A DNA stretch of 52,492 nucleotides, from positions 1 through 52,492 of the forward strand of contig NHFP02000004.1 of the NCBI GenBank assembly GCA_002172485.2. The letters run 5' to 3'. The notes under the pieces are model-generated. The model ran no database searches, was not told the DNA's origin, and saw only the letters and a list, made by a program, of their open reading frames with translations. A program made the translations under genes and the position numbers. The number at the start of each line of letters is the position of its first letter. Within the stretch, counting starts at the first letter, position 1. This document shows positions 25,438-33,544 of the stretch, in pieces. Origin of the DNA: Crocinitomicaceae bacterium TMED114 (lineage in GTDB: Bacteria; Bacteroidota; Bacteroidia; Flavobacteriales_D; Sanyastnellaceae).

Positions 25438-25457
25438 CGCATTGTTCACACCGGGCG

Positions 25458-26846
25458 TCAGGCGCCCATGCCGAACATCAGCCAATAGACCCCGCACCCG
25501 GCGAGGTAGCCCGCGATGGCGAGCAAGCTCATCTTCTTGAGGTACCAGACGAAGTCAATCTTCTCGAGGCCCATCACCGCCACACCTGCTGCGGAGCCAA
25601 TGATGAGCGCACTGCCGCCCGTTCCCGCGCAATAAGCGAGGAACTGCCAGAAGATGCCGTCTTGGACGAAGTTGGCCATCCACGCGTCCATGGTCCCGGG
25701 TGCAGCCACCTCGTACATGCCCATGGAGGCCGCCACCAACGGCACATTGTCGACGATGGCCGACAAGAGGCCAATGGCGATGTTGATCAGGTAGACATCA
25801 CCGAGGGCGGTGCGCAACCAGTCTGCGGAGGCGATCAAATGGCCCGCTTCCTGCAACGCGCCCACCGCGAGGAGGATGCCCAGGAAGAACATGACCGAGG
25901 CGGTGTCGATTTTGCGGAGCACCCCCACCACGCTGAGCTGCTTGCGCTCTTGGTCGTTTTTGGACCGGTGAAGCACCTCGGTCGTGAGCCACAACACGCC
26001 CAGCGACATCATCATGCCCATGAAGGGAGGCAAGTGGGTGACCGTCTTGAAAATCGGCACGAACAGCAGGCCGCTGACGCCCATGGCGAAGATCAAATTG
26101 CGCTCCCCGGGGGTCGTGGGGTCGGCCTCTTCATCGGGGTCTTTGGCTTCGGGCCGCTCGACCTCGCCCTTCATCCGGATGCTCATGATGCCGATGGGCA
26201 CCACCATGCAGACGATGCTGGGCAAAATCAAGTTCGCAATGATGACGGGGGTGGTCAGCTGACCGCCGATCCACAACATGGTCGTCGTGACGTCCCCGAT
26301 GGGCGACCACGCGCCACCTGCGTTGGCCGAGATGATCACCGCGCCGGCGAACAACCAACGGGTGGGCTTGTCGGCAATCAACTTCCGCAACAGGGAAATC
26401 ATCACAATGGACGTCGTCAGGTTGTCCAATGCCGCCGAGAAGAAAAAGGTCAGGACGGCGATGATCCACAAGAGACGGCCTTTCTTCCGCGTTTTGATTC
26501 GGTCGGTGATGACCGCAAATCCATTGTGCGCGTCCACCAACTCCACGATGGTCATGGCGCCGAGGAGGAAGAACAGGATGCTCGAGATTTCCTCCATGTG
26601 GTGAAGCAGGCGGTGCTCGAAGAACACCTTCAGGGCGCCGCCATGGTCTCCATGGCCGTGGCCATGCAGGAAGTCGTTGAAACTGTCGACCAAATGGGCC
26701 GGCGCCTCATGGTAGCCCAGCACCAACACCGCCCAGCACAGCGTACCGGTGATGAGTGCACTCGCCGCCTTGTCAATGTGCAGGTTGTGCTCGAGTGCAA
26801 TGAAAAAGTACCCGAGAACGAAAATGAGAATGAGCAAAGTGGCCAT
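25458..26846 (-). CDS. nhaD: Na+/H+ antiporter, NhaD family
   Basis: A 462-residue integral membrane protein of about 12-13 helices. NhaD/ArsB-type features are FFFSAALDNLTTSIVMISLL and SANAGGAWSPIGDVTTTMLW in the first half, and AIVDNVPLVAASMGMYE with GTGGSALIIGSAAGVAVMG in the second, the inverted DN-containing pair expected to bind ions. A His-rich stretch (HGHGHGDHGG, about residue 62) lies in an early loop. It would exchange Na+ for H+, linking pH/sodium homeostasis to the proton-driven ExbB-ExbD-TonB genes downstream. It begins 6 bp after the glutamate dehydrogenase stop. Confidence 0.92.
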   Translation of the reverse strand: MATLLILIFVLGYFFIALEHNLHIDKAASALITGTLCWAVLVLGYHEAPAHLVDSFNDFLHGHGHGDHGGALKVFFEHRLLHHMEEISSILFFLLGAMTIVELVDAHNGFAVITDRIKTRKKGRLLWIIAVLTFFFSAALDNLTTSIVMISLLRKLIADKPTRWLFAGAVIISANAGGAWSPIGDVTTTMLWIGGQLTTPVIIANLILPSIVCMVVPIGIMSIRMKGEVERPEAKDPDEEADPTTPGERNLIFAMGVSGLLFVPIFKTVTHLPPFMGMMMSLGVLWLTTEVLHRSKNDQERKQLSVVGVLRKIDTASVMFFLGILLAVGALQEAGHLIASADWLRTALGDVYLINIAIGLLSAIVDNVPLVAASMGMYEVAAPGTMDAWMANFVQDGIFWQFLAYCAGTGGSALIIGSAAGVAVMGLEKIDFVWYLKKMSLLAIAGYLAGCGVYWLMFGMGA

Positions 26847-26852
26847 GTAGAA

Positions 26853-28085
26853 TCAGAGAAGTTGTTCCAACGCAATAGACAACGCCGTGGAGCTGAGATT
26901 GGTTCGCTCCGGGTTGCGGGCCTGGCAACGTTCCATGGCCGCTCGGATACAATCGGAAGTGTCGTTGAAAATGGCGGCGTCCTCCAGGCGGACATCGCCG
27001 TCCCCCATCAGAAAGCCGAAAACACGCGCCATGCCGCAGTTGGCAATGAAGTCGGGAATCACGGCGCAGGCCCCGTCTGCTTTTTCGGAAATGGGGCCAT
27101 AGAAAATCTCCTGGTCGGCAAAGGGCACATTGGCGCCGCTTGAAATGACCTCAAGTCCGGCCGCCAACATGCGGTCGAGCTGCTCCTCGGTCACAAGTCG
27201 GGAAGCTGCGCAGGGCAAGAAGATGTCCGCCCCCGAATCCCAAATCGAGGCGTTGACATCCTCGAAGGACAGCATGCCCGCTTCCGTAAGCGAGTTGCCC
27301 TCCTTGGCCAAGAATAGGCGGCGAATCTCATCGAGACCCAGCCCATTCGAGCTGAGAATGCCACCGACTCGGTCAATGATGCCCGTGACGACGGCACCCT
27401 GCTTGGCGAGGTACAGGGCCGCTGCTGCACCCACATTGCCCCAGCCTTGGACGAGCACGCGCTTGCCGGTGACACTTCCCCCATAGAGGTCGTAGAAGTG
27501 CCGAACGGACTCGGCCACACCATATCCGGTGATCAAATCGGCCACCCGGTATCGGACGCCACCACCATCCGGCAGAAATTCCGAATCCTCCACCACTTTG
27601 CTGACCCCTTGTCGGAGTCGACCGATGCGACGGACTTTTTGTGCCTCATCGGGCTTGAAATGGCCATTGAACACGCCTTCCTGAGGGTGCCAGACACCGC
27701 ACGCTTCGGTCATCGGAATGACCTCCAATCCAGCGTCCACATTCAAGTCACCTCCGGTGCCGTAGTAGTATTTGAGAAGGGGGGTGACAGCCTGATACCA
27801 GCGACGCAGCACCCCTTCCTTGCGCGGGTCGGACGGATCGAAATCGATGCCGCTCTTCGCCCCGCCGATCTGCGGACCGCTGACGGTGAATTTAATTTCC
27901 ATCGTCTTGGCGAGGGAGACCACTTCCTGTCGGTCCAAGCCTTTCCGCATGCGCGTACCGCCACCGGCTGCACCACCGCGAAGGCTGTTGATCACCACCC
28001 AACCTCGCGCGTTGGTTTCAGAGTCCGTCCATTCGAATACGATCTCAGGAGCACGTCCGCTGTAGGTGTTGAGCAAGTCTTTCAT
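26853..28085 (-). CDS. Glu/Leu/Phe/Val dehydrogenase (glutamate dehydrogenase)
   Basis: Oxidative deaminase of the glutamate dehydrogenase family. With the ATG at 28085 (MKDLLNTYSGRAPEIVFEWT) the product is 410 residues; the frame upstream overlaps anmK and is not family-like. Visible are RGGAAGGGTRMR, the catalytic-region GPQIGGAKSGIDFDP, TGGDLNVD, the NAD-binding VLVQGWGNVGAAAALYLA, and CAASRLVTEEQ. The enzyme class is clear, the exact amino acid is not; glutamate is likeliest from length and the GGAKSG motif. It starts 5 bp after the anmK stop. Confidence 0.87.
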   Translation of the reverse strand: MKDLLNTYSGRAPEIVFEWTDSETNARGWVVINSLRGGAAGGGTRMRKGLDRQEVVSLAKTMEIKFTVSGPQIGGAKSGIDFDPSDPRKEGVLRRWYQAVTPLLKYYYGTGGDLNVDAGLEVIPMTEACGVWHPQEGVFNGHFKPDEAQKVRRIGRLRQGVSKVVEDSEFLPDGGGVRYRVADLITGYGVAESVRHFYDLYGGSVTGKRVLVQGWGNVGAAAALYLAKQGAVVTGIIDRVGGILSSNGLGLDEIRRLFLAKEGNSLTEAGMLSFEDVNASIWDSGADIFLPCAASRLVTEEQLDRMLAAGLEVISSGANVPFADQEIFYGPISEKADGACAVIPDFIANCGMARVFGFLMGDGDVRLEDAAIFNDTSDCIRAAMERCQARNPERTNLSSTALSIALEQLL

Positions 28086-28090
28086 CCCAA

Positions 28091-29170
28091 TCAGGGCCCG
28101 TTCATACCGGGCGGCGTGAAGGTACCGAACAGGACGCCTCCGCACACATCTTCCGTCGCCCCTGTTACAGTCGACAGCGAAGTGGTTCGGCCGAAGGCCG
28201 TGCGCCAAGCCAGCCAAGCAAAGGCGGCTGCCTCCTTGCCATCCACCCAGTGCACTGCCGGAATTTCCGCGCGAAGGCCCCGTTCTCCCAGCGCATCGAC
28301 CAAGGCGGACCGCAGGCCCGGATGGTGGGCCCCACCGCCGGTGACCAGTGCACGCCCCTCCCCTTTCGGAATGCCATCTGCAATGGCCTCGGCCATCCAC
28401 TGGACCGCCGTGGCGAGTGCGTCTTGAGGTCTGGCCACCTCGTCCAGCACGAGGTGCAGATAGGTCAAATCCTCTGCAGCCAGCGATTTCGGCCAGGGTC
28501 GACGGAGGTATCGCCAATCGCGCAATCGGGCCAAGGACATCGCATCCACCTCGCCCGCCGCAGCCCCGGCACCATCACGGTCATACGTCCAACCCAAACG
28601 CTCCGCCTGGCGGTTGAGTAGCAAGTTGCAGCCACAGAGGTCGGAGGCCCGCACCGGTGAGCCAGGGGGTTGCCAGGTCACGTTGGCAATGCCACCGAGG
28701 TTGAGACAGGCGATGTGCGTCTGGAAGACGTGCGCATCGAACAGGGGAACGAGCGGGGCGCCCTGCCCACCTCGGGCCACATCGGCGGAACGGTAATCGG
28801 CCACCACTGGCAACCCCAGCCGCCGATGCAACACGGAGGCTTCACCAATAGCGCGGGTGCCACGGCCACCGGGCTCGTGGTACCACGTGTGCCCGGACAG
28901 GCCGAGCAAGTGGACCGGACCGAACTCCGAAGTCCACCGGGCCAAGAGCGGCTCCAGCCGGTCGGCCACCCATCCTGTCCAGTCTTGCTCCATGTCGAGG
29001 ACGGCCGCGTCGGGGAGGGTTCCCATGCCCTTCAGACGGGCGGCCCATGGCTCCGAATACGGAAACTCCTTCAGGGCCAACCAGCTGACCTCCAATCCGT
29101 TCGCTTCGATCTCGATCAGGGCCACATCCAAGCCATCACAGGACGTCCCCGACATGGTGCCAACCACCCG
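28091..29170 (-). CDS. anmK: Anhydro-N-acetylmuramic acid kinase
   Basis: Phosphorylates and opens 1,6-anhydro-MurNAc in cell-wall recycling (actin/hexokinase-like ATPase fold). Motifs: VVGTMSGTSCDGLDVALIE at the start, GLSGHTWYHEPGG, PVVADYRSADVARGGQGAPLVP, CLNLGGIANVT, and GGGAHHPGLRSAL. The start is uncertain. TTG at 29170 puts GTMSGTS five residues in, as in short family members, and has GAGGA upstream; GTG at 29230 and TTG at 29248 would add 20 and 26 residues. Glutamate dehydrogenase follows directly; acyl-CoA dehydrogenase is divergent. Confidence 0.92.
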   Translation of the reverse strand, partial: RVVGTMSGTSCDGLDVALIEIEANGLEVSWLALKEFPYSEPWAARLKGMGTLPDAAVLDMEQDWTGWVADRLEPLLARWTSEFGPVHLLGLSGHTWYHEPGGRGTRAIGEASVLHRRLGLPVVADYRSADVARGGQGAPLVPLFDAHVFQTHIACLNLGGIANVTWQPPGSPVRASDLCGCNLLLNRQAERLGWTYDRDGAGAAAGEVDAMSLARLRDWRYLRRPWPKSLAAEDLTYLHLVLDEVARPQDALATAVQWMAEAIADGIPKGEGRALVTGGGAHHPGLRSALVDALGERGLRAEIPAVHWVDGKEAAAFAWLAWRTAFGRTTSLSTVTGATEDVCGGVLFGTFTPPGMNGP

Positions 29171-29212
29171 CAAAACCGCGTCCTCGGGACAGGGTTTGGG
29201 CCGATCGTGGGC

Positions 29213-29220
29213 TATCTTTG
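29213..29220 (+). promoter_or_regulatory. Candidate -7 box for acyl-CoA dehydrogenase
   Basis: TATCTTTG matches TAnnTTTG exactly and ends 27 bp before the ATG at 29248. The nearest TTTG upstream (29195-29198) is only 14 nt away, shorter than the usual spacing. Confidence 0.5.
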
Positions 29221-29247
29221 TATTCCACACCTTACGAGACTCCTGCA

Positions 29248-30390
29248 ATGATTCTGGAACTCAACGAAGAACAACGCGCCGTGCGGGATGCCGCGCGCGA
29301 TTTTGCCCAGAACGTCCTCAAGCCCGGCGTCATCGACCGGGACAACGAGCAGCGGTTCCCAGCAGAGGAAATGCGCCAGCTCGGGGAATTGGGATTCATG
29401 GGCATGATGGTCGTCCCCAAATATGGCGGAAGCGGCATGGACACTGTCAGCTACGTCCTCGCCATGGAGGAATTGTCCAAGATCGATGCCTCGGCCTCGG
29501 TCTGTGTGTCCGTGAACAACAGCTTGGTGTGCTGGGGGCTCGAGGCCTACGGCACAGAAGCGCAAAAGGAGAAGTTCCTCAAGCCACTCGCCATGGGCGA
29601 AAAAATTGGGGCCTTCTGTCTGAGCGAACCCGAAGCCGGCAGTGACGCGACCAGCCAGCGCACGACGGCCATCGACATGGGGAACCATTACCTCCTGAAC
29701 GGCACCAAGAACTGGATCACCAACGGAGGCTCCGCCAGCACCTACCTCGTGATGGCGCAGACGGACGCCGACAAGGGACACCGCGGCATCAACTGCCTGG
29801 TTGTCGAGCGTGGAATGGAAGGCTTCATCGTCGGGGCCAAGGAGGACAAGATGGGCATCCGTGGAAGCGACACGCACACCCTGATGTTCCAGGATGTGAA
29901 GGTGCCCAAGGAGAACCGCATTGGAGAAGACGGCTTCGGGTTCAAGTTCGCCATGAAGACCCTCTCCGGTGGCCGGATCGGCATTGCTGCACAAGCCCTC
30001 GGCATCGCCTCAGGAGCCTTGGAATTCGCCCTCGCTTACTCCAAGGAGCGCAAGGCCTTCGGCAAGGAAATTCACAAGCACCAAGCGATTGCGTTCAAGC
30101 TGGCCGACATGGCCACGGAAGTGGAAGCGGCGCGGATGCTGTGTCTCAAAGCCGCCTGGCTCAAGGACCAAGGGCAGGATTATGACCTGGCCAGCTCCAT
30201 GGCCAAACTCTACGCCTCTGAAGTGGCCGGCCGCGTGACCGACCAAGCCGTGCAGATCCACGGTGGGTACGGATACGTCAAGGAGTACCATGTGGAACGC
30301 CTGATGCGCGATTCCAAGATCACCCAGATCTACGAAGGCACGAGCGAAGTCCAGCGCATCGTCATTTCCAGGGCCGTCCTCCAGGACTGA
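29248..30390 (+). CDS. Acyl-CoA dehydrogenase
   Basis: FAD-dependent oxidation of acyl-CoA to enoyl-CoA, first step of beta-oxidation. The 380-residue protein is the size of short/medium-chain enzymes. It shows the FAD-site segments GAFCLSEPEAGSDATSQ and KNWITNGGSAS, KMGIRGSDTHTLMFQDVKVP, the LSGGRIGIAAQALGIASGAL stretch, and at the C-terminus QIHGGYGYVKEYHVERLMRD and IYEGTSEVQRIVISR, where the Glu of YEGTSE is the usual catalytic base. Closest in pattern to butyryl-CoA dehydrogenases. Starts at the ATG 29248 (MILELNEEQRAVRD). Convergent with the next gene, 3 bp apart. Confidence 0.95.
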   Translation: MILELNEEQRAVRDAARDFAQNVLKPGVIDRDNEQRFPAEEMRQLGELGFMGMMVVPKYGGSGMDTVSYVLAMEELSKIDASASVCVSVNNSLVCWGLEAYGTEAQKEKFLKPLAMGEKIGAFCLSEPEAGSDATSQRTTAIDMGNHYLLNGTKNWITNGGSASTYLVMAQTDADKGHRGINCLVVERGMEGFIVGAKEDKMGIRGSDTHTLMFQDVKVPKENRIGEDGFGFKFAMKTLSGGRIGIAAQALGIASGALEFALAYSKERKAFGKEIHKHQAIAFKLADMATEVEAARMLCLKAAWLKDQGQDYDLASSMAKLYASEVAGRVTDQAVQIHGGYGYVKEYHVERLMRDSKITQIYEGTSEVQRIVISRAVLQD

Positions 30391-30393
30391 CCG

Positions 30394-31335
30394 TCACTCC
30401 ACGTCAACGCGGGCCCAACGGGCCTCCACCGCCTCCAGCAGCTGGACCGCTGCATCGCCGGCTGGCAGTGGGATGCCATCGTCGAACCTGCGGGTCTCCA
30501 CGGCGCCCTCCGCGTTGCGGGCGACCAGCAAGGACGACCCGATGTCCGACTTGACTTGGAATGCTACAGGCCGCTTGCCCGACGTCGCATGCAATTGGGC
30601 TGGCGTTCTCACCCGCCGTTGCCCGCTGCGCTTGAGCAGCATGACGACCCCCTTCTCATCCACGCTGCAGATGTAGTCCTTTCGACCTGCCCGCAGGTGA
30701 GCCAGGGCTTGGATGGCCTTGTCCTTGGAGACGTGACGCCAACCTGGCGTGGCTTCTCCCAGCCGGCGGTAATTCAAGATGCGCCCGTCCGCCAAACCAA
30801 ACAGGTAGCGCTCCCTTCCGTCGCCGTCATAGTCCACCACCGCATGGGCGGTGATGTCCGAAGAGGGCCGCACCGAAAACCCGGGAATGGGCCGTCCACC
30901 GGCATCCAACCCCACGGCATGGGCCCGGTCCACCAGCAAAATCTCGATGGTGCCGTCATCATTGGCATCCAGTTGATGCGCCCCCAGCAGGGTGTCTTCC
31001 ATGCCGATCTCCCAACGGATAGCACCATCCACTCCTCGGCAGGTCACCCGGTGCAGGTCATCCTGTTCCAAGCGGGTGCCGTCCTCGAACCGGGCCACCT
31101 CCACGGCAAAGCTGAAGGTCACATCGGCCGCTGCGGGCGCTTCATCCGCGGCCGGATCCGCTGTCGGTTCCGCGTCAGGAGCGGCGTCCTCCTCCGGCGA
31201 GACCGGCATGGTGTTGGCCATTGGCTCGGGCGCTGTTTCCACCTGACCTGAATCGAGGAAGGACCATGTGGCCACACCCGCCAGCAGGAGGGACACGGCC
31301 AACGCCAACCAAAAGGGGGTGCCACCGGCATTCAT
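30394..31335 (-). CDS. Membrane-anchored protein with DxDxDG-type repeats, unknown function
   Basis: A 313-residue protein with an N-terminal membrane helix (FWLALAVSLLLAGVATWSFL, residues about 7-26), an acidic Ala/Pro/Glu-rich linker (residues 35-75), then a periplasmic or extracytoplasmic domain with two Asp-rich loops (LDANDDGTIEILLVD and VDYDGDGRERYLFGL) spaced like FG-GAP/VCBS beta-propeller blades. The blade-like pattern continues weakly to the C-terminus (CSVDEKGVVMLLK). Start ATG 31335; a GTG at 31356 is possible. No family recognised with certainty; I infer an incomplete beta-propeller. Confidence 0.7.
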   Translation of the reverse strand: MNAGGTPFWLALAVSLLLAGVATWSFLDSGQVETAPEPMANTMPVSPEEDAAPDAEPTADPAADEAPAAADVTFSFAVEVARFEDGTRLEQDDLHRVTCRGVDGAIRWEIGMEDTLLGAHQLDANDDGTIEILLVDRAHAVGLDAGGRPIPGFSVRPSSDITAHAVVDYDGDGRERYLFGLADGRILNYRRLGEATPGWRHVSKDKAIQALAHLRAGRKDYICSVDEKGVVMLLKRSGQRRVRTPAQLHATSGKRPVAFQVKSDIGSSLLVARNAEGAVETRRFDDGIPLPAGDAAVQLLEAVEARWARVDVE

Positions 31336-31410
31336 GTCATCAAACTTACTCGGCACCCCTTCGATTTTTCAGGACACCGCGCAGGACTTGCCACCCGCGC
31401 GCGGTTCACT

Positions 31411-33531
31411 TCAAGAGATGCGGCTCCAATCAGGTCGTTCTGCCCGAAGCCGCTCCACGCCGGCCTTCAACAGCGCATGGCCCGCTCCGTCCAGTCCGGG
31501 GTCCTCATTCAAAATGCGCCGGGCGATGTCACGTGCATCCTCGAGCAGGACACGGTCCTTGATCAAGTCGGCCACCTTCAAATCGAGCACCCCACTTTGC
31601 TGTGTGCCCATGAGATCGCCAGGACCGCGCAATTCCAAGTCCACCTCAGCGATTTCAAATCCATCCTGGGTACGCACCATGGTCTCCAGGCGGCGGCGGG
31701 CCTCCTTGCCCAGCTCTTTGTCGCTCATGAGGATGCAGAAACTCTGATTCGCCCCCCGGCCAACGCGACCGCGCAATTGGTGCAATTGGCTCAGCCCGAA
31801 CCGCGTGGCGCTTTCGATGACCATGACGGAGGCGTTGGGCACGTTCACCCCCACCTCGATCACGGTGGTGGCCACCATGATCTGGGTGACGCCTTGGGCG
31901 AACCGCTGCATCTCCATGTCCTTGTCTTCCGGCTTCATGCGCCCGTGAACCACACTGATTCGGTACTCCGTAGGTGGGAAATGGCGCGTCAAGCTTTCGT
32001 AGCCGTCCATCAAATCCTTGTGATCGAGCTGGGCAGACTCTTCAATCAAGGGATACACCACATAGACCTGCCGGCCTTCCGCGATCTGGTCGCGCATGAA
32101 CCCAAACACTCCGAGCCGCTGCGCGTCGGTGCGGTGGACGGTTCTAATCGGCTTTCGGCCGGGTGGCAATTCGTCGATCACGCTCAAATCCAGGTCGCCG
32201 TAAACCGTCATGCTCAAGGTCCGCGGGATGGGCGTTGCCGTCATCACCAGCACATGCGGCGGGATGTCCGCCTTGGCCCACAATCTGGCCCGCTGGGCTA
32301 CCCCGAACCGATGCTGTTCGTCGATGACGACCAATCCCAACCGGTGAAAGACCACCTTGGGCTCGAGGACGGCGTGCGTGCCGACCAACAGGTGGACGGT
32401 GCCGTCTGCCAAGCCTTCGAGGATGGGTTTGCGGTCCGCCGTCTTGACCGACCCCGTGAGGAGCTCGACTCGAATCGGCAGGTCGCCCAGCATGTCGCGG
32501 AAGCTCGCCAAGTGCTGTTGTGCCAAAATCTCCGTTGGCGCCATGATGCAAGCCTGGCAACCGTTGTCCACGGCGAGCAAGGCCGTCAGCAGCGCCACCA
32601 TGGTCTTGCCGCTTCCCACGTCGCCCTGAAGGAGGCGGTTCATGTGGCGCCCGTGACGCGTGTCTTCGCGGATCTCACGGATCACGCGCTTTTGGGCACC
32701 GGTCAACTCAAACGGAATCCGCTCCCCATAGAACCGGTTGAACGCATCGCCCACTTGGGTGAACGCCACCCCGGGCAGGTCTTGGGTTTGCGCATTGCGG
32801 TGCTGGACCAAGAGCAGCTGGAGAAAGAGGAACTCCTCGAATTTCAAGCGAAAACGTCCGAGCCGTTCCGCCTGGACGTCGGCGGGTTGATGCACATGGT
32901 CCAATGCGACCGCCAGTGCCGGCATGCCGCGCATGGCCAGAATGCCCGGCGGCAAGGTTTCGGGAATCCAGTCCTCTCCGTGGACTTTGCGCAAATGGCC
33001 GATCAAACGCTGGACCGCCTTGGCCAGCCCGTTGCTGTTGAGGCCAAATCGGCCGAGGCGCTCGGTGGAACTGTACACGGGATGCAGCGCACTGGCCGAC
33101 CGGGCTTCCTGCATGGTCAACACCTCGGGATGGGCCATGTTGACCCCACCCTTGTATTCGCTCACCCGGCCCCACAGCACGCAAGGCTGGCCCACGGGCA
33201 GGTTGCGTGCCACCCACTGGACCCCCTTGAACCAGACGAGGGACAGCGTGTCCCCGTGTTCATCCACGAATTCAGCTTCGAGCCTGCGCCCGCGTTTCTG
33301 TTGGACTTCCTTGATGTTGCGGATGGTCCCCCGGAACTGCAGCTGGACCGGTCCCGGCACCGCTTGTGAAACCCGATGGAATCCGGTGCGGTCCTCGTAC
33401 CGAAAAGGCAGATGGAACAACAGATCTCCGCAGGTGCGGATTCCCAAGTCTTCAGCCAACGCCTCTGCCCGCTTGGGACCGATTCCCTTGAGGAATTCGA
33501 TCGGGGTAGAAGCGTTCAGCGGTTCCGGCAT
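31411..33531 (-). CDS. recG: ATP-dependent DNA helicase RecG
   Basis: Branch-migrating helicase for stalled forks and recombination intermediates. The 706-residue product starts MPEPLNASTPIEFLKGIGPK at ATG 33531. It has the wedge/OB domain (residues 60-160), helicase motif I LLQGDVGSGKTMVAL, motif Ia MAPTEILAQQH, motif II VIDEQHRFG (DEQH), motif III MTATPIPRTL, and motifs V/VI VATTVIEVGVNVPNAS and QLRGRVGRG. The C-terminal TRG-like region is present. Third gene of a pdhA, pdhC, recG run, 13 bp after pdhC. Confidence 0.95.
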   Translation of the reverse strand: MPEPLNASTPIEFLKGIGPKRAEALAEDLGIRTCGDLLFHLPFRYEDRTGFHRVSQAVPGPVQLQFRGTIRNIKEVQQKRGRRLEAEFVDEHGDTLSLVWFKGVQWVARNLPVGQPCVLWGRVSEYKGGVNMAHPEVLTMQEARSASALHPVYSSTERLGRFGLNSNGLAKAVQRLIGHLRKVHGEDWIPETLPPGILAMRGMPALAVALDHVHQPADVQAERLGRFRLKFEEFLFLQLLLVQHRNAQTQDLPGVAFTQVGDAFNRFYGERIPFELTGAQKRVIREIREDTRHGRHMNRLLQGDVGSGKTMVALLTALLAVDNGCQACIMAPTEILAQQHLASFRDMLGDLPIRVELLTGSVKTADRKPILEGLADGTVHLLVGTHAVLEPKVVFHRLGLVVIDEQHRFGVAQRARLWAKADIPPHVLVMTATPIPRTLSMTVYGDLDLSVIDELPPGRKPIRTVHRTDAQRLGVFGFMRDQIAEGRQVYVVYPLIEESAQLDHKDLMDGYESLTRHFPPTEYRISVVHGRMKPEDKDMEMQRFAQGVTQIMVATTVIEVGVNVPNASVMVIESATRFGLSQLHQLRGRVGRGANQSFCILMSDKELGKEARRRLETMVRTQDGFEIAEVDLELRGPGDLMGTQQSGVLDLKVADLIKDRVLLEDARDIARRILNEDPGLDGAGHALLKAGVERLRAERPDWSRIS

Positions 33532-33544
33532 CTTGGCCGGAAGA

